From contig NZ_CP080414.1 in the NCBI RefSeq assembly GCF_019457615.1, forward strand, positions 680,501 through 744,500: a stretch of DNA of 64,000 bases, in the 5' to 3' direction. The notes beneath the pieces are model-generated. The model was not told where the DNA came from and ran no database searches. It saw nothing but the letters and a program-made list of their open reading frames with translations. The translations under genes and the position numbers were made by a program. Positions 1-8,726 of this stretch are shown in pieces (within the stretch, counting starts at the first letter, position 1; each line of letters starts with the position of its first letter). The DNA is from Shewanella zhangzhouensis. Lineage in GTDB: Bacteria; Pseudomonadota; Gammaproteobacteria; Enterobacterales; Shewanellaceae.

Positions 1-355
1 ATGTTTCGAAAAAAGTAATGCAACTTTTAGAGAGGGAAGTGAGAGGTAAGTCAGAGGTGGAAATTAAAAATCCAACAAAAAGAACAGTGGTGAAAAAGTC
101 AAAATTAAAGAAAAAAATAATGCTTTTGAATAAATCAGCTCAATGTTAATTATGTGACTGTTGAATCTAATGGATTGAGTAAGTTTGTGTTCTTTATGCA
201 GGCAAGATTTTAAATAAGGTTCGATTTTATGACGTACTGATAGCATTCTTGCGAACCAAAGCACTGTCGGAGGCTTGTGCAAACGGTCAGGTCGCTCAGG
301 TTAAGTAAGGAAAGACTGAATTTCACAGTTGAAGTAAAAAGAGGCCAGCAAATTC
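1..355. other. Non-coding lead-in, no gene recognised
   Basis: AT-rich sequence at the window edge. A six-codon open frame ends in TAA at 16-18 and could be the tail of a gene lying outside the window, but nothing in it identifies a family. No convincing terminator, tRNA or transposon end is visible. Confidence 0.4.
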
Positions 356-955
356 ATGGATAGAAAGAAAAAAACTGCACGATTTTTGAGGAAAGAGTTT
401 GGGGTACGGAAAAGAACATTGCCTGAGTCATTGAAGTTTCTCAATGATGTTTGCTTCCATGCTGTGATAGAGGAGAACGTTGGAAACCGTACCGTTCGTA
501 CCATTGAGATGAAACCTAGATCATTAAAAAATTTAGTATCTGAAAGAGACTATTATTACGAAGAACTGTTCGAGAGTAAGAAGTCCATTAGCCATTTAAA
601 ACGATTGGTTAAAAGTCTTAAGGTAACACAAGACACATTGGTAGAAAACATTTCAATAGCAAAAGATGATGTTTCCAATACATCTAACTCAGTATGCAAA
701 GATGAAAATCTAAGAGAAGAGCAGCAGGCTAACATAGATATGTATATAGAGATAATCTGTGAATTGGAAAAGAAAAATCTAGCCCTTCTGGAAGAAAATA
801 GTCTACTTCTACATAATAATGAGATTTTGATGCGTAATATTGATTCAATTTGTGAGCCTGAAATTAAAAGGAATGAGAATGCATTTTTCAATGACGACGT
901 GAGATCAAAAACTAATGCAGGGAGCCCGCCCATACAAGGAGGCGCTCCGCAATAG
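356..955 (+). CDS. Hypothetical coiled-coil protein
   Basis: A 199-residue protein of unknown function. It starts at ATG 356 with a GAGG element about 9 bases upstream. The first 60 residues are basic (DRKKKTARF..., RKEFGVRKR) and include many Lys/Arg. From about residue 62 to 160 the sequence is rich in E, K, L and N with heptad-like spacing, so a long coiled coil is likely. No signal peptide, membrane segment or catalytic motif is visible. The C-terminal dozen residues are Pro/Gly-rich and coincide with a GC-rich inverted repeat near 919-949 (GGAGC ... GCTCC), so the 3' end may have been altered by a small insertion. The basic head plus coiled coil would suit a DNA-binding or structural accessory protein, but that is only a guess. 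Confidence 0.5.
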   Translation: MDRKKKTARFLRKEFGVRKRTLPESLKFLNDVCFHAVIEENVGNRTVRTIEMKPRSLKNLVSERDYYYEELFESKKSISHLKRLVKSLKVTQDTLVENISIAKDDVSNTSNSVCKDENLREEQQANIDMYIEIICELEKKNLALLEENSLLLHNNEILMRNIDSICEPEIKRNENAFFNDDVRSKTNAGSPPIQGGAPQ

Positions 956-1133
956 TGCATGCAGATTGAGTTCTGAAAAATCATGAATTTTTGAGCTAAA
1001 TTGTTTAATCCATTCTGTTTATTTATGGGACTTAGTAAAGTGCAGAGCTTCATGTGATTTTTGGGGACATTTTGAGACGCAGGTAAGCAATTGCCTACCT
1101 GCTTTGGGACATTCGGTGCTTTGTATTCGATAA

Positions 1134-1721
1134 TTACCAGCGTATAGCTACTGTGTTACCCATCTCATCTGTTGCTGGAAGGGAGCCTGTATCGATGAGT
1201 TTTCCCCGTATCCAAATGAATTCTGGAGGCCAAAAAGAGTACTTTCGCGCTAACTCTAACACCTCTTCTACAGTGTTCAGCGATATTTCAGGGTTAAGCC
1301 TGTAGTGCTCAAAGCACGCAAAATGCCGAAAGTCATCGTCCAGCTCTACGTCTGATAGCGTTTCGCCAAGTGTCCGTCCTTCGTTGTCGTCTTCATCTTC
1401 CAGGTTCCTGTGGTAGAGTCGCAACGAGTTTTCGGTAAAGACCTCAAGCAGGTGGTCTCTTATCAATGCGCTATCGATCACAGATAACTCAGATGCTTCT
1501 TTTAAATCGAAGGCCAGAACCACTCCAGAGAGAAACGCTGTTTCAGTAGGCAGATACCTCGAATGGCTTTCGGTGACCTCTTTCCAATGGTTAAATCCTG
1601 CGTTTATAGCGACGATTTCAAGAGCTTGATGGTGGGGGATGGATTGTTCACGTTTGAGCTTTCGCGCAAGTTGCTTTAAACGCTCAACGTTCTGAGAGGA
1701 AATAACTTTTATCAGGTGCAT
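1134..1721 (-). CDS. Glyoxalase_8-type (PF20066-like) hypothetical protein
   Basis: A 195-residue protein. The open frame extends further upstream, but ATG 1721 is preferred because GGAG lies six bases before it and homology-like sequence begins there. The N-terminal part (about residues 8-45: LKQLARKLKREQ...ISHHQALE-type pattern followed by an aGFNHWKEV motif) matches the short helical domain named glyoxalase-related or Glyoxalase_8, common on plasmids and islands; its biochemical role is not established. The rest is acidic and unassigned. The gene is divergent from umuD, and the 240-base gap holds the LexA box, so it may also respond to DNA damage. Family assignment comes from recalled motif similarity; the function is unknown. 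Confidence 0.6.
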   Translation of the reverse strand: MHLIKVISSQNVERLKQLARKLKREQSIPHHQALEIVAINAGFNHWKEVTESHSRYLPTETAFLSGVVLAFDLKEASELSVIDSALIRDHLLEVFTENSLRLYHRNLEDEDDNEGRTLGETLSDVELDDDFRHFACFEHYRLNPEISLNTVEEVLELARKYSFWPPEFIWIRGKLIDTGSLPATDEMGNTVAIRW

Positions 1722-1928
1722 AAGGTTCTCCAGTCGCGAGAACGGTGCCCACTGCCGAGATCGCTGAAAACCTGAGCCGAAAAAGAACTGTTTGTAAAGC
1801 CATCCCGTCCGGGTTCGCCAAGGTGGGCAGCAGGTCTTGGCCAGACCTTGAGCAATCCTATCAGCCTGAAGCACCACCAATCAATAGCCTCTGCCATGGA
1901 CATTGCCGAAAATGGCCAAAACACACTA

Positions 1929-1948
1929 TACTGTATAAATGTACAGTT
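1929..1948 (+). promoter_or_regulatory. LexA (SOS) box upstream of umuD
   Basis: CTGT at 1931-1934 and ACAG at 1943-1946 with eight A/T-rich bases between them, flanked by TA and TT, give a near-perfect TACTGT-N8-ACAGTT operator. It sits 17 bases before the umuD start, where LexA would block the promoter. This predicts DNA-damage induction of umuDC. Confidence 0.9.
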
Positions 1949-1963
1949 ATTTGTGTGTATTCC

Positions 1964-2371
1964 ATGAAAGTAATTCCTCTTAGAGCCAGAGCAGGGATCA
2001 CCGGCTTCGAAAGTCCTGCAACGGATTACTACCAACTACCCCTGAGCCTTGATGAGCTACTTATTGAGCATCCGTGTGCGACCTTTATCGGCCAAGCAGC
2101 GGGTGATTCAATGCAGGGAGTTGGCATCTTCGATGGTGATGTTTTGATAGTCGACAGGCACGTCAGGGTAAGAACTGGCGATGTGATAGTGGCCAACCTG
2201 AACGGTGAGTTTGTTTGTAAGCTGATTGATACTAAGCGTAAGCTTCTGTTGTCTGCAAACGAATCGTATCAGCCGGTGCCTGTGTTGGAGTGGGATCAGT
2301 TTTCCATCGAAGGTGTGGTGATCCGTTCTATTCGTTGTCACAGGCCAAGCAAGGTCTTGGAGGCGAGCTGA
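1964..2371 (+). CDS. umuD: UmuD-type Pol V subunit / LexA-fold autoprotease
   Basis: A 135-residue S24-family protein that, after RecA-stimulated self-cleavage, forms the UmuD'2 subunit of translesion DNA polymerase V. ATG 1964 is chosen because it lies just after the LexA box and gives the standard UmuD length. The catalytic serine is in the GDSM motif (Ser49) and the general-base lysine is Lys86 in GEFVCK. The usual Cys-Gly or Ala-Gly cleavage pair appears here as Thr13-Gly14, directly before the conserved F-x-SPA segment, so cleavage is probably retained but with an unusual P1 residue. Its stop lies one base before the umuC start, indicating a coupled operon. Mobile-element umuDC homologues such as rumAB and mucAB are a close precedent. 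Confidence 0.92.
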   Translation: MKVIPLRARAGITGFESPATDYYQLPLSLDELLIEHPCATFIGQAAGDSMQGVGIFDGDVLIVDRHVRVRTGDVIVANLNGEFVCKLIDTKRKLLLSANESYQPVPVLEWDQFSIEGVVIRSIRCHRPSKVLEAS

Positions 2372-2372
2372 A

Positions 2373-3632
2373 ATGTTTGCGCTGGTCGATGCCAACTCTT
2401 TTTACTGCAGCGCCGAGCAAGTATTCAGACCGGATTGGCGCGGAAAGCCTATTGTGGTGCTGTCAAACAATGATGGCTGCGTAGTTGCCGCAAACAAGCA
2501 AGCCAAGGCTGCTGGAGTTGAAAAATTCAAAGCCTTCTTTGAGGTACGAGACTTGTGTCAGAAGGCAGGTGTCATCGCACTATCATCAAATTATGAGTTG
2601 TATGGCGATCTCTCATCCAAAATGATGCAGATCATTGGTCGTTTTGCACCCGAGCAGCATGTTTACTCAATAGATGAATCCTTTCTCTCTTTTCGCCGTT
2701 CATATCCAGCGATCAAAGATCTCTATTCTCAGGGCATGGCAATCCGGCGCGCAGTATGGAAAGAAGCACGTTTGCCTGTGTGTGTGGGTATGGGCTCAAC
2801 ACTTACACTCGCTAAAGCTGCAAACCATGCAGCGAAAAAACTCGAAGGCTATCGGGGTGTCTGTGTCATTGATAGCGAAGATGTGCGTCAGTATGTACTT
2901 GAGCAAATGGCTGTAGGGGATGTGTGGGGGATTGGCCGCAAGTTGTCAAAAAGACTTGAATTGATGGATATTCGGAATGCTTGGCAGTTGGCTAACATGC
3001 CCCCAGGGTTAGCACGTAAGCAATTCAGCATCGAAATGGAGCGTACCGTTAGGGAGCTTTCAGGATTGCCGTGTAAGGGCTGGGATGAAGCTAGGGCAGA
3101 CAAGAAGCAGATATTTTCAACTCGCTCTATCGGTGAGCGGATCACTGATCTGCAATCTTTGAATCAGGCTATAGCCAAGCATGTAGGAATTGCTGCGGCC
3201 AAAGCCCGCAAGCAAGGTAGCCTTACTGGCACTGTGTTGGTGTTTGCCAATAACAGCCCGTATGACGAACGTCCTGTGGGTTTTAAGCGGTTGGTTAAGT
3301 TTGCAGTATCTACTAATTGCTCCGCAGTTATCACCTCAGAGGTCAGCAAGGTAGTGCCTGAACTCTACCGCCCAGGTGTGCGTTACTACAAGATTGGGGT
3401 AGGGTTGCTCGATCTGACAGAAGAAGCACACTTTCAAGTGGATCTCTTTTCTCCCAATCCAGCAAATCCACGGATAATGCAAGCTTGTGATGCCCTTAAC
3501 CACCGCTATGGTTCCGATACTCTCTTCCTTGCAGCACAAGGCATAGAACAAAAATGGGCTATGCGACGAGAGCTGCTTACCCCACAGTACACCACCAATT
3601 GGCACCATCTTCCGGCTATACGATGTTCCTGA
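2373..3632 (+). CDS. umuC: UmuC, Y-family DNA polymerase V catalytic subunit
   Basis: A 419-residue Y-family error-prone polymerase that, with UmuD'2 and RecA, copies past damaged template bases. Catalytic carboxylates are visible: Asp6 in FALVDANSFY and Asp101-Glu102 in YSIDESFL. The steric-gate neighbourhood is SFYCS, and the SSNYELYGD and VGMGSTLTLAK palm/finger motifs follow. The C-terminal portion (about 290-419) contains the little-finger domain and a UmuC-type C-terminal tail. Length is normal for the family and no frameshift is seen. It shares a transcript with umuD (one base between stop and start) and is therefore expected to be LexA-controlled. Carriage on an island suggests a mobile mutagenic-repair module. 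Confidence 0.93.
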   Translation: MFALVDANSFYCSAEQVFRPDWRGKPIVVLSNNDGCVVAANKQAKAAGVEKFKAFFEVRDLCQKAGVIALSSNYELYGDLSSKMMQIIGRFAPEQHVYSIDESFLSFRRSYPAIKDLYSQGMAIRRAVWKEARLPVCVGMGSTLTLAKAANHAAKKLEGYRGVCVIDSEDVRQYVLEQMAVGDVWGIGRKLSKRLELMDIRNAWQLANMPPGLARKQFSIEMERTVRELSGLPCKGWDEARADKKQIFSTRSIGERITDLQSLNQAIAKHVGIAAAKARKQGSLTGTVLVFANNSPYDERPVGFKRLVKFAVSTNCSAVITSEVSKVVPELYRPGVRYYKIGVGLLDLTEEAHFQVDLFSPNPANPRIMQACDALNHRYGSDTLFLAAQGIEQKWAMRRELLTPQYTTNWHHLPAIRCS

Positions 3633-3895
3633 CGCCTCGAGCACTTAAACTATGGTCTCACTTTGGGACATGAGTGGCTTTGAGTTAATGCCCTAAATCG
3701 ATGATTTTGGATAAGCTTGGTTTGGGCAAAGAAAGGCTCGAATGAGTCAGTAGCTATTCAGGAAATTTTCTTAATAAATTCCTTCAAAAGAGCAAAATAA
3801 ATTCACAAAACACACGAGGAGAGCACATAAGGCATTGAAATGCTGTAATATCATTCGGCCACACTGGCTATTCGCTAACGGTGAAAGGAATTCAA

Positions 3896-5128
3896 GTGAG
3901 CCCAGAAGATGATGAGAACTACCCAGCCAGCGCCATATCCTCGTGGAGCGGTTTCGTTTATCAAGGAAAAGTTGCGCTATATCATTCACTTAAACTTATT
4001 CACGATGGCGACTTAGACTTCGAGCTTCAGCTAGACAGTAGCGACGACTTCGCTATTTATAAAGATGGAAAAATACATACCGCCCATCAAGTCAAAGCGA
4101 AGATTAGCAAAAATCGTAGTGGTTACACCACGGCGCTGGAGCAGTCCACTTTAATCGAATTCGACAAAAACAAAGGGACGTCCCGTTATTTTCACGTATC
4201 CGTAAAGCTAGACAATACCGATGATCACAAAGGCGCTAGCGGAGAAATAGTGAAATTCTACCGCTACGGAGACAGTTGCCATTGTGGACTGGGTGAAATT
4301 GAAGGGCTGACCAAAGAACTCATAAGAAAAATATGTGAGGAGCAGTCCATCACTTACAGTGATAATCTTATAAATTTTAACTACTGCCTACTGTCAGAAA
4401 AAATCAGTACTAAGGCAATACATATCCATAAGTTAAATCAAGTTGACGGAATATCAGCAAGAGAAGCTGCATACGAGGAGCGTATCAAGGCTGAAGAAAT
4501 CTTAGAGGACCTTCTGACCCAAAACCCCTATCAGAATCGCGACTACTATGCTGTTGAATTAAAGGCTAGGCTCCAGACCCATCTAGAAGAGAGACTGGAT
4601 CAGGCACTACCAACAATGAGTGACGCCACTTATGAAAGAGCTAGGCGTCTGTGTGAGCATGTTCGCGAAACGCACATGAACGAATTAAAAACCCTATGCC
4701 AGATGATGAAGCCATCCGAGCGGTTTCAAGACGTTCAGACGAACGACATCAGGCGATACACCAAGCTCATCCAGGCTATTTCGGTCGAGCCCATATTCAA
4801 CCATCTACCGCACTACCTCGACAGCGAAAATCGGTTCTACGTACCTACCGCTCTTGACGTGGATGAAAGCGAAGAGTGTGAGTCTGACATGATCAGAGAA
4901 ATGAAAAACAACGGGGATCTGCTGAGACTACTTTTTGAGTACAACCATCTAATCGCCAGCAAAGCGGAAGCATCATTCACCTTTAATACAAAATTCACAA
5001 ACTCAGATGATTTCGACAACAAGCCAGCCACTGAAAAGCTTGCAAGTAACATCACCAAATCGCTATGCATTAGCGTAATGACAAAAGATGACGCAGAGGG
5101 TCGACTGAATGATAAAACAACTCATTGA
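3896..5128 (+). CDS. ABC-3C system protein with Cap4-like dsDNA nuclease domain
   Basis: First gene of an ABC-three-component cassette, about 410 residues. The open frame begins at GTG 3881, but GTG 3896 is preferred because AAAGGA lies seven bases before it. The N-terminal region (about residues 10-75: SSWSGFVYQGKVAL..., then ELQLDSSDDFAIY and HQVKAK) fits the restriction-endonuclease fold seen in Cap4-like dsDNA nucleases, with an acidic D/E pair followed by Q-x-K. The remaining about 330 residues are helical and resemble the C-terminal effector-coupling regions of ABC-3C proteins. It overlaps the next gene by 20 bases. ABC-3C systems were defined computationally as conflict systems that couple an SMC-like ATPase to an effector; the target recognised here is unknown. 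Confidence 0.72.
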   Translation: MSPEDDENYPASAISSWSGFVYQGKVALYHSLKLIHDGDLDFELQLDSSDDFAIYKDGKIHTAHQVKAKISKNRSGYTTALEQSTLIEFDKNKGTSRYFHVSVKLDNTDDHKGASGEIVKFYRYGDSCHCGLGEIEGLTKELIRKICEEQSITYSDNLINFNYCLLSEKISTKAIHIHKLNQVDGISAREAAYEERIKAEEILEDLLTQNPYQNRDYYAVELKARLQTHLEERLDQALPTMSDATYERARRLCEHVRETHMNELKTLCQMMKPSERFQDVQTNDIRRYTKLIQAISVEPIFNHLPHYLDSENRFYVPTALDVDESEECESDMIREMKNNGDLLRLLFEYNHLIASKAEASFTFNTKFTNSDDFDNKPATEKLASNITKSLCISVMTKDDAEGRLNDKTTH

Positions 5129-5774
5129 TGAAGCACTTGCTGCCCATGGTTTTGTGAGTAAGCGAGAACTGGACACCACAAGCTTTTATGTTCGCGAGTC
5201 TGGGTCTGCCATTAGATTCGCAGTCTTACATACTTTAGATAGCCTTCCTGACCCTGCCGAGCTGAATAACCGAATCAATCACCTTGCTCCTGAGGAATTT
5301 CTCAGAAACCCAAGTTTCAAGAAGAATTGCGATCTGATTTGCATTCATCGCTTTGACGTTCTGGCCGAGTTCAAGGATCACGAAGAAGAAATCTTCGCAA
5401 TCGAGGAAGACCCGCATTTTTATAAAAAATATGTCCTCTACTACAGCGTTGCGGAAGAAAGCGCTCTCACTGATTTTACCTACGACAAACTTGTATCTGT
5501 GATTGCTGACAAAAAGGAATTTCTTAATTACAAAGAAAATCCCCTTGAAGCTTCACAATACAGCTTCGCTGCAAAGACCTTTATCAAGCTTCCTTTCCTG
5601 GAGCTACCTGGTCATCCAGGAAACCTCGTGTCCTTGAGGCAGCAAGCAATTGAGGCCGTCGCACAAGCCGGCCTAAGCGATACGTATGCGACTATTCTGC
5701 AAGTCACAAACGCAAACGCCGACCAGATTATTAAGGAAATGATTAAAAATGAACTGGAAAATATCCAAGATTGA
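5109..5774 (+). CDS. ABC-3C system middle component
   Basis: A 221-residue protein starting at ATG 5109 with GAGG about nine bases upstream. It overlaps the preceding gene by 20 bases and the following ATPase gene by 26 bases, so the three are almost certainly translated together. The sequence is soluble, mixed alpha/beta and acidic, with no obvious catalytic motif. The assignment rests on position: ABC-3C loci have a short middle component between the effector protein and the SMC-like ATPase, and it is thought to link them. On its own it would be called hypothetical. Confidence 0.62.
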   Translation: MIKQLIDEALAAHGFVSKRELDTTSFYVRESGSAIRFAVLHTLDSLPDPAELNNRINHLAPEEFLRNPSFKKNCDLICIHRFDVLAEFKDHEEEIFAIEEDPHFYKKYVLYYSVAEESALTDFTYDKLVSVIADKKEFLNYKENPLEASQYSFAAKTFIKLPFLELPGHPGNLVSLRQQAIEAVAQAGLSDTYATILQVTNANADQIIKEMIKNELENIQD

Positions 5775-8082
5775 AGTCTCTAGCTTCAAAGCATTTAAGC
5801 ATATCTACTTGGACCTTGGCGAATCAGCTTTGCTAACACTTGATGGCCCAAATGGTTTTGGCAAAACAAGCATATTCGACGCCATCGAACTGCTGCTTAC
5901 CGGTCAGATTAGTCGAATACAAAACTTATTTTCAACTTTACTAAGTAATCGCACAAAGAACTACGCAGACAATCTCTTCTGGAATAATCGCTCTGGCGAG
6001 AACGACCTCTACATTAAAATTGAATTCACCAATGATGATCGCAAACTTGTTTTAGCTAGACATTGTCCAGCGGCGATATTCAAGAAGCCAGCGAACAATC
6101 GTGCAGACAATTATGAAAACTTTAAGCTCTACGAGCTACCGGAATTAGAATCATTTGACTTTACGAAGATCAATCTGCGCGACAACAACTTCCTTGACGA
6201 AGTTTTCGGTAAAAACTTCAGGGAAAACTTCTCCTTCCTTAACTATCTGGAGCAAGGACAAAACCGACTGTTGCACTCACGGGTAGACCAACGGAAGGAT
6301 AAGCTAGGAAACCTCTTTAATATCAGCGATGTCGAAGCGGAAATTGAAAACTGCAACACCATATACAGTAAGTTCACAAAGTACATCAAAGATCCTGATC
6401 GTAAGGCAAAAGTCGAGTCAATAACGGAAGAGATCGCTACCCTAAGACGCACATTACAGCTTGAAGCAGGGATCGTTGGGTACAAAAAACTCTCCACGAC
6501 TAATGTTCAACCAATATGGGACAAGGAGGTTCTATTTTCAACGTACTCAGCGGCAGATCATGCTGCCTACCAGGAATCAGTTCGCAAAATTATTGCCCTT
6601 CTACCGCTCAAAGCCACGATAAAAACTCGGGTTCACAACGAGGCTATCGAGGCCGACATCGAACGTAACGAAGAATCTCTGAGAAGCTTGGCTCAGTTCG
6701 GTAAAGATCTGAATAAGCTTGATGGGCTTGAAGCAATCAAGAAGCAGATTAATGAGCTGGATCGTTCAGCGGCTATAATCAAGCGTGGAGCCTCGATAAT
6801 TAAGGTCGAAGAAGCTCAATCACTACCAAACTGGGCTGATGGGCGCCTTGAGTTGTTTGAGTTACAAATTGAATCCCGAAACAGCCTACGAAAAAAAAGC
6901 AGCGCCAATGCGAACATCGTAACCGAATTGGAACGCCTGAAAAGGCAGCTGATTGATGAACATAAGAAGTCCTATCCTGATGAGCAGTTGTGCCCTCTCT
7001 GTGGTACGGACTGGGAAGATCATAAATCAATGGTGGCTGCCATTGAAGCAAGAACTAAGCAGATCTCTGAATCATTAAGCAAGGACGGTAAGGATTTAGT
7101 TGACCTTATCGCTGCTATGGATGCTGAGCTGAAGCTCATCGACATCCATATCCAAGACGGTTTAAAAGCTCTTAAGCCCACATTTGAACCCAATCTTCAT
7201 GCAGAGCTGACCAAAATTAAGCTTCGGCTTCCAGCAATAACTCAGCTAATGGAGAAGCTGCAAAGCAACAATATTCAATGTACTGACTCATTTACGGAAA
7301 ATGATGACGTAGTTAATGAACGATTTGAAAAGCTCAAAGTGAATCTGAGGAATAAAAAGGAGATTGAAGCTGATGCATTAGCGCTGCCGGAGGGCTGGCG
7401 AGAAATAATAAATAGCGCCTTTAAAAACTTGCAGGACTTCTACATAATCACAGCTGAAGACCTAAAGGACAAAGAGCTGTACATATCGATTAAAGCCAAC
7501 GAGGCTCAAAATGCTCGCCTTCAAACCTGTATTTCCGATCTTAAACTTATCGAAAACGAAACCCTAGCGGCCCAAAAAGCACAAATTAAAATCAAAACAC
7601 TCCGCGACACTCTGAAGGAGACAGAGCAAAGGTATACCGACCAGACAATTTCGGCTATTGAACTCATATTTCATATCTACAGTGGCCGACTAATCCAAAA
7701 CTACCAGCGTGGTCTGGGTCTATTTATCGAGAGCCGCGAAGGTACACAGTTGAGATTTCTGACTGCCGAGAAGTCTGAACACGACGCAGTCATGTCCATG
7801 AGTTCTGGTCAGGTGTCAGCCCTCAGCCTTGCCTTCTTCCTCTCCCTCAATAAGGTCTATGCTCGGGTGCCTCTCATCCTGATTGATGATCCGTCGCAAT
7901 CTCTGGATGAAGTCAACGTTGCTTCCTTGACCGATCTACTCCGTTGCGAACTCAAGCATTGCCAGTTGGTTGTCTCCTCCCACGAGGATGATATCTCAGC
8001 CTATATGCGCTACCGGTTCGACAGGGCAGGTTTGAAAACAAGTTCGCTCAACATGCAGCTCTTGGCGAAAGAAGCGTCGTAA
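5749..8082 (+). CDS. ABC-3C SMC/Rad50-like AAA ATPase
   Basis: A 777-residue SMC/Rad50-type ATPase. Walker A is GPNGFGKTS at residues 33-41. The ABC signature is around SSGQ at 685-688, followed by Walker B LILIDDP at 709-715 and the SLDE D-loop region. Between the head halves are long coiled-coil arms, and a Rad50-like zinc-hook pair CPLC occurs at residues 415-418, so dimers could be bridged by metal. The start ATG overlaps the middle component by 26 bases. In ABC-3C systems this subunit is inferred to sense foreign nucleic acid or replication intermediates and license the nuclease subunit. It is intact, with every ATPase motif present, so the locus looks functional. Confidence 0.85.
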   Translation: MNWKISKIEVSSFKAFKHIYLDLGESALLTLDGPNGFGKTSIFDAIELLLTGQISRIQNLFSTLLSNRTKNYADNLFWNNRSGENDLYIKIEFTNDDRKLVLARHCPAAIFKKPANNRADNYENFKLYELPELESFDFTKINLRDNNFLDEVFGKNFRENFSFLNYLEQGQNRLLHSRVDQRKDKLGNLFNISDVEAEIENCNTIYSKFTKYIKDPDRKAKVESITEEIATLRRTLQLEAGIVGYKKLSTTNVQPIWDKEVLFSTYSAADHAAYQESVRKIIALLPLKATIKTRVHNEAIEADIERNEESLRSLAQFGKDLNKLDGLEAIKKQINELDRSAAIIKRGASIIKVEEAQSLPNWADGRLELFELQIESRNSLRKKSSANANIVTELERLKRQLIDEHKKSYPDEQLCPLCGTDWEDHKSMVAAIEARTKQISESLSKDGKDLVDLIAAMDAELKLIDIHIQDGLKALKPTFEPNLHAELTKIKLRLPAITQLMEKLQSNNIQCTDSFTENDDVVNERFEKLKVNLRNKKEIEADALALPEGWREIINSAFKNLQDFYIITAEDLKDKELYISIKANEAQNARLQTCISDLKLIENETLAAQKAQIKIKTLRDTLKETEQRYTDQTISAIELIFHIYSGRLIQNYQRGLGLFIESREGTQLRFLTAEKSEHDAVMSMSSGQVSALSLAFFLSLNKVYARVPLILIDDPSQSLDEVNVASLTDLLRCELKHCQLVVSSHEDDISAYMRYRFDRAGLKTSSLNMQLLAKEAS

Positions 8083-8121
8083 AAGCCGCCTGTGTTCACC
8101 TAGAAGAGCTGGCTTTTTGTG
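8082..8121 (+). terminator. Probable terminator after the ABC-3C operon
   Basis: AAAAGCC just after the ATPase stop codon can pair with GGCTTTTT at about 8111-8118, giving a stem ending in a T run. The loop is long (about 22 bases), so the call is only moderate. Confidence 0.4.
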
Positions 8122-8419
8122 ATGGAAATGCGGATGAGTTGGCCATTCTTGAATGGCCTTTATAAACAATACATTATAAAGTTCATGTTAATATGTATTA
8201 ACCCGGTTTAGCCTCATGGGAGGCTGAGAACGTCGTTCATTAAAGAGATAGACAAGCGATTTGAGTAGTATCAGTCTCAAAGCTACCAGTAGAGCCCTAG
8301 AATAGATCGCCTAGATTAGTGCGCTGGAACTCGGAGCCCAAATGAGGCGCCCCCCCTGAAAGTCCTACCGCTCACGAGTAGTTGCAAGTGAAGATAGATA
8401 AAACCAATGTTAAAAGGGT
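8122..8419. other. Intergenic stretch without recognised features
   Basis: About 300 bases containing a small AGCCTC/GAGGCT hairpin near 8211-8227 and a run of seven C at 8351-8357. No open frame with a plausible ribosome-binding site was found. It separates the ABC-3C operon from the next, less ordered set of genes and probably holds the promoter of the 8420 gene. Confidence 0.35.
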
Positions 8420-8626
8420 ATGATGAAAATCTTTGATTATGAACAAGTTGACGAAACTTCAAGAGATTGGGTTTTAAAGTTTAGACGTAGTAAGTGCCTG
8501 AATACTTTGGACTTGATGGTCGATAAGGCAGAAAGAGAGCACAAGGCTGATAGAATAGTACTTGATGCAATAAACTTAGCCTGGTGTGTCAGAGAACAAG
8601 AGATCAAAAACGGCAAATTCACATAG
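8420..8626 (+). CDS. Small protein, possible Hha/YmoA-like modulator
   Basis: A 68-residue protein starting at ATG 8420 (a second ATG follows directly) behind an AAAAGGG ribosome-binding region. It is helical and charged. Without gaps it can be laid on the Hha/YmoA family: Arg22-Arg23 match the family's RR, Thr29-Leu30 match the TL of the second helix, and a Lys/Glu pattern follows. Hha proteins bind the N-terminal domain of H-NS and sharpen silencing of horizontally acquired genes. Two H-NS-type proteins on this island make that role attractive. Identity is low and several core Hha residues differ, so this is a hypothesis; otherwise it is an orphan. Confidence 0.45.
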   Translation: MMKIFDYEQVDETSRDWVLKFRRSKCLNTLDLMVDKAEREHKADRIVLDAINLAWCVREQEIKNGKFT

Positions 8627-8726
8627 ATTTTATCCAAATACCGATGTGAGTTTTCCAGTACACGTACTACTGCAAGTATTTAGCGACGGAACATAATTTC
8701 GGTTAACAAAGCAGGATGGCTTTCAA

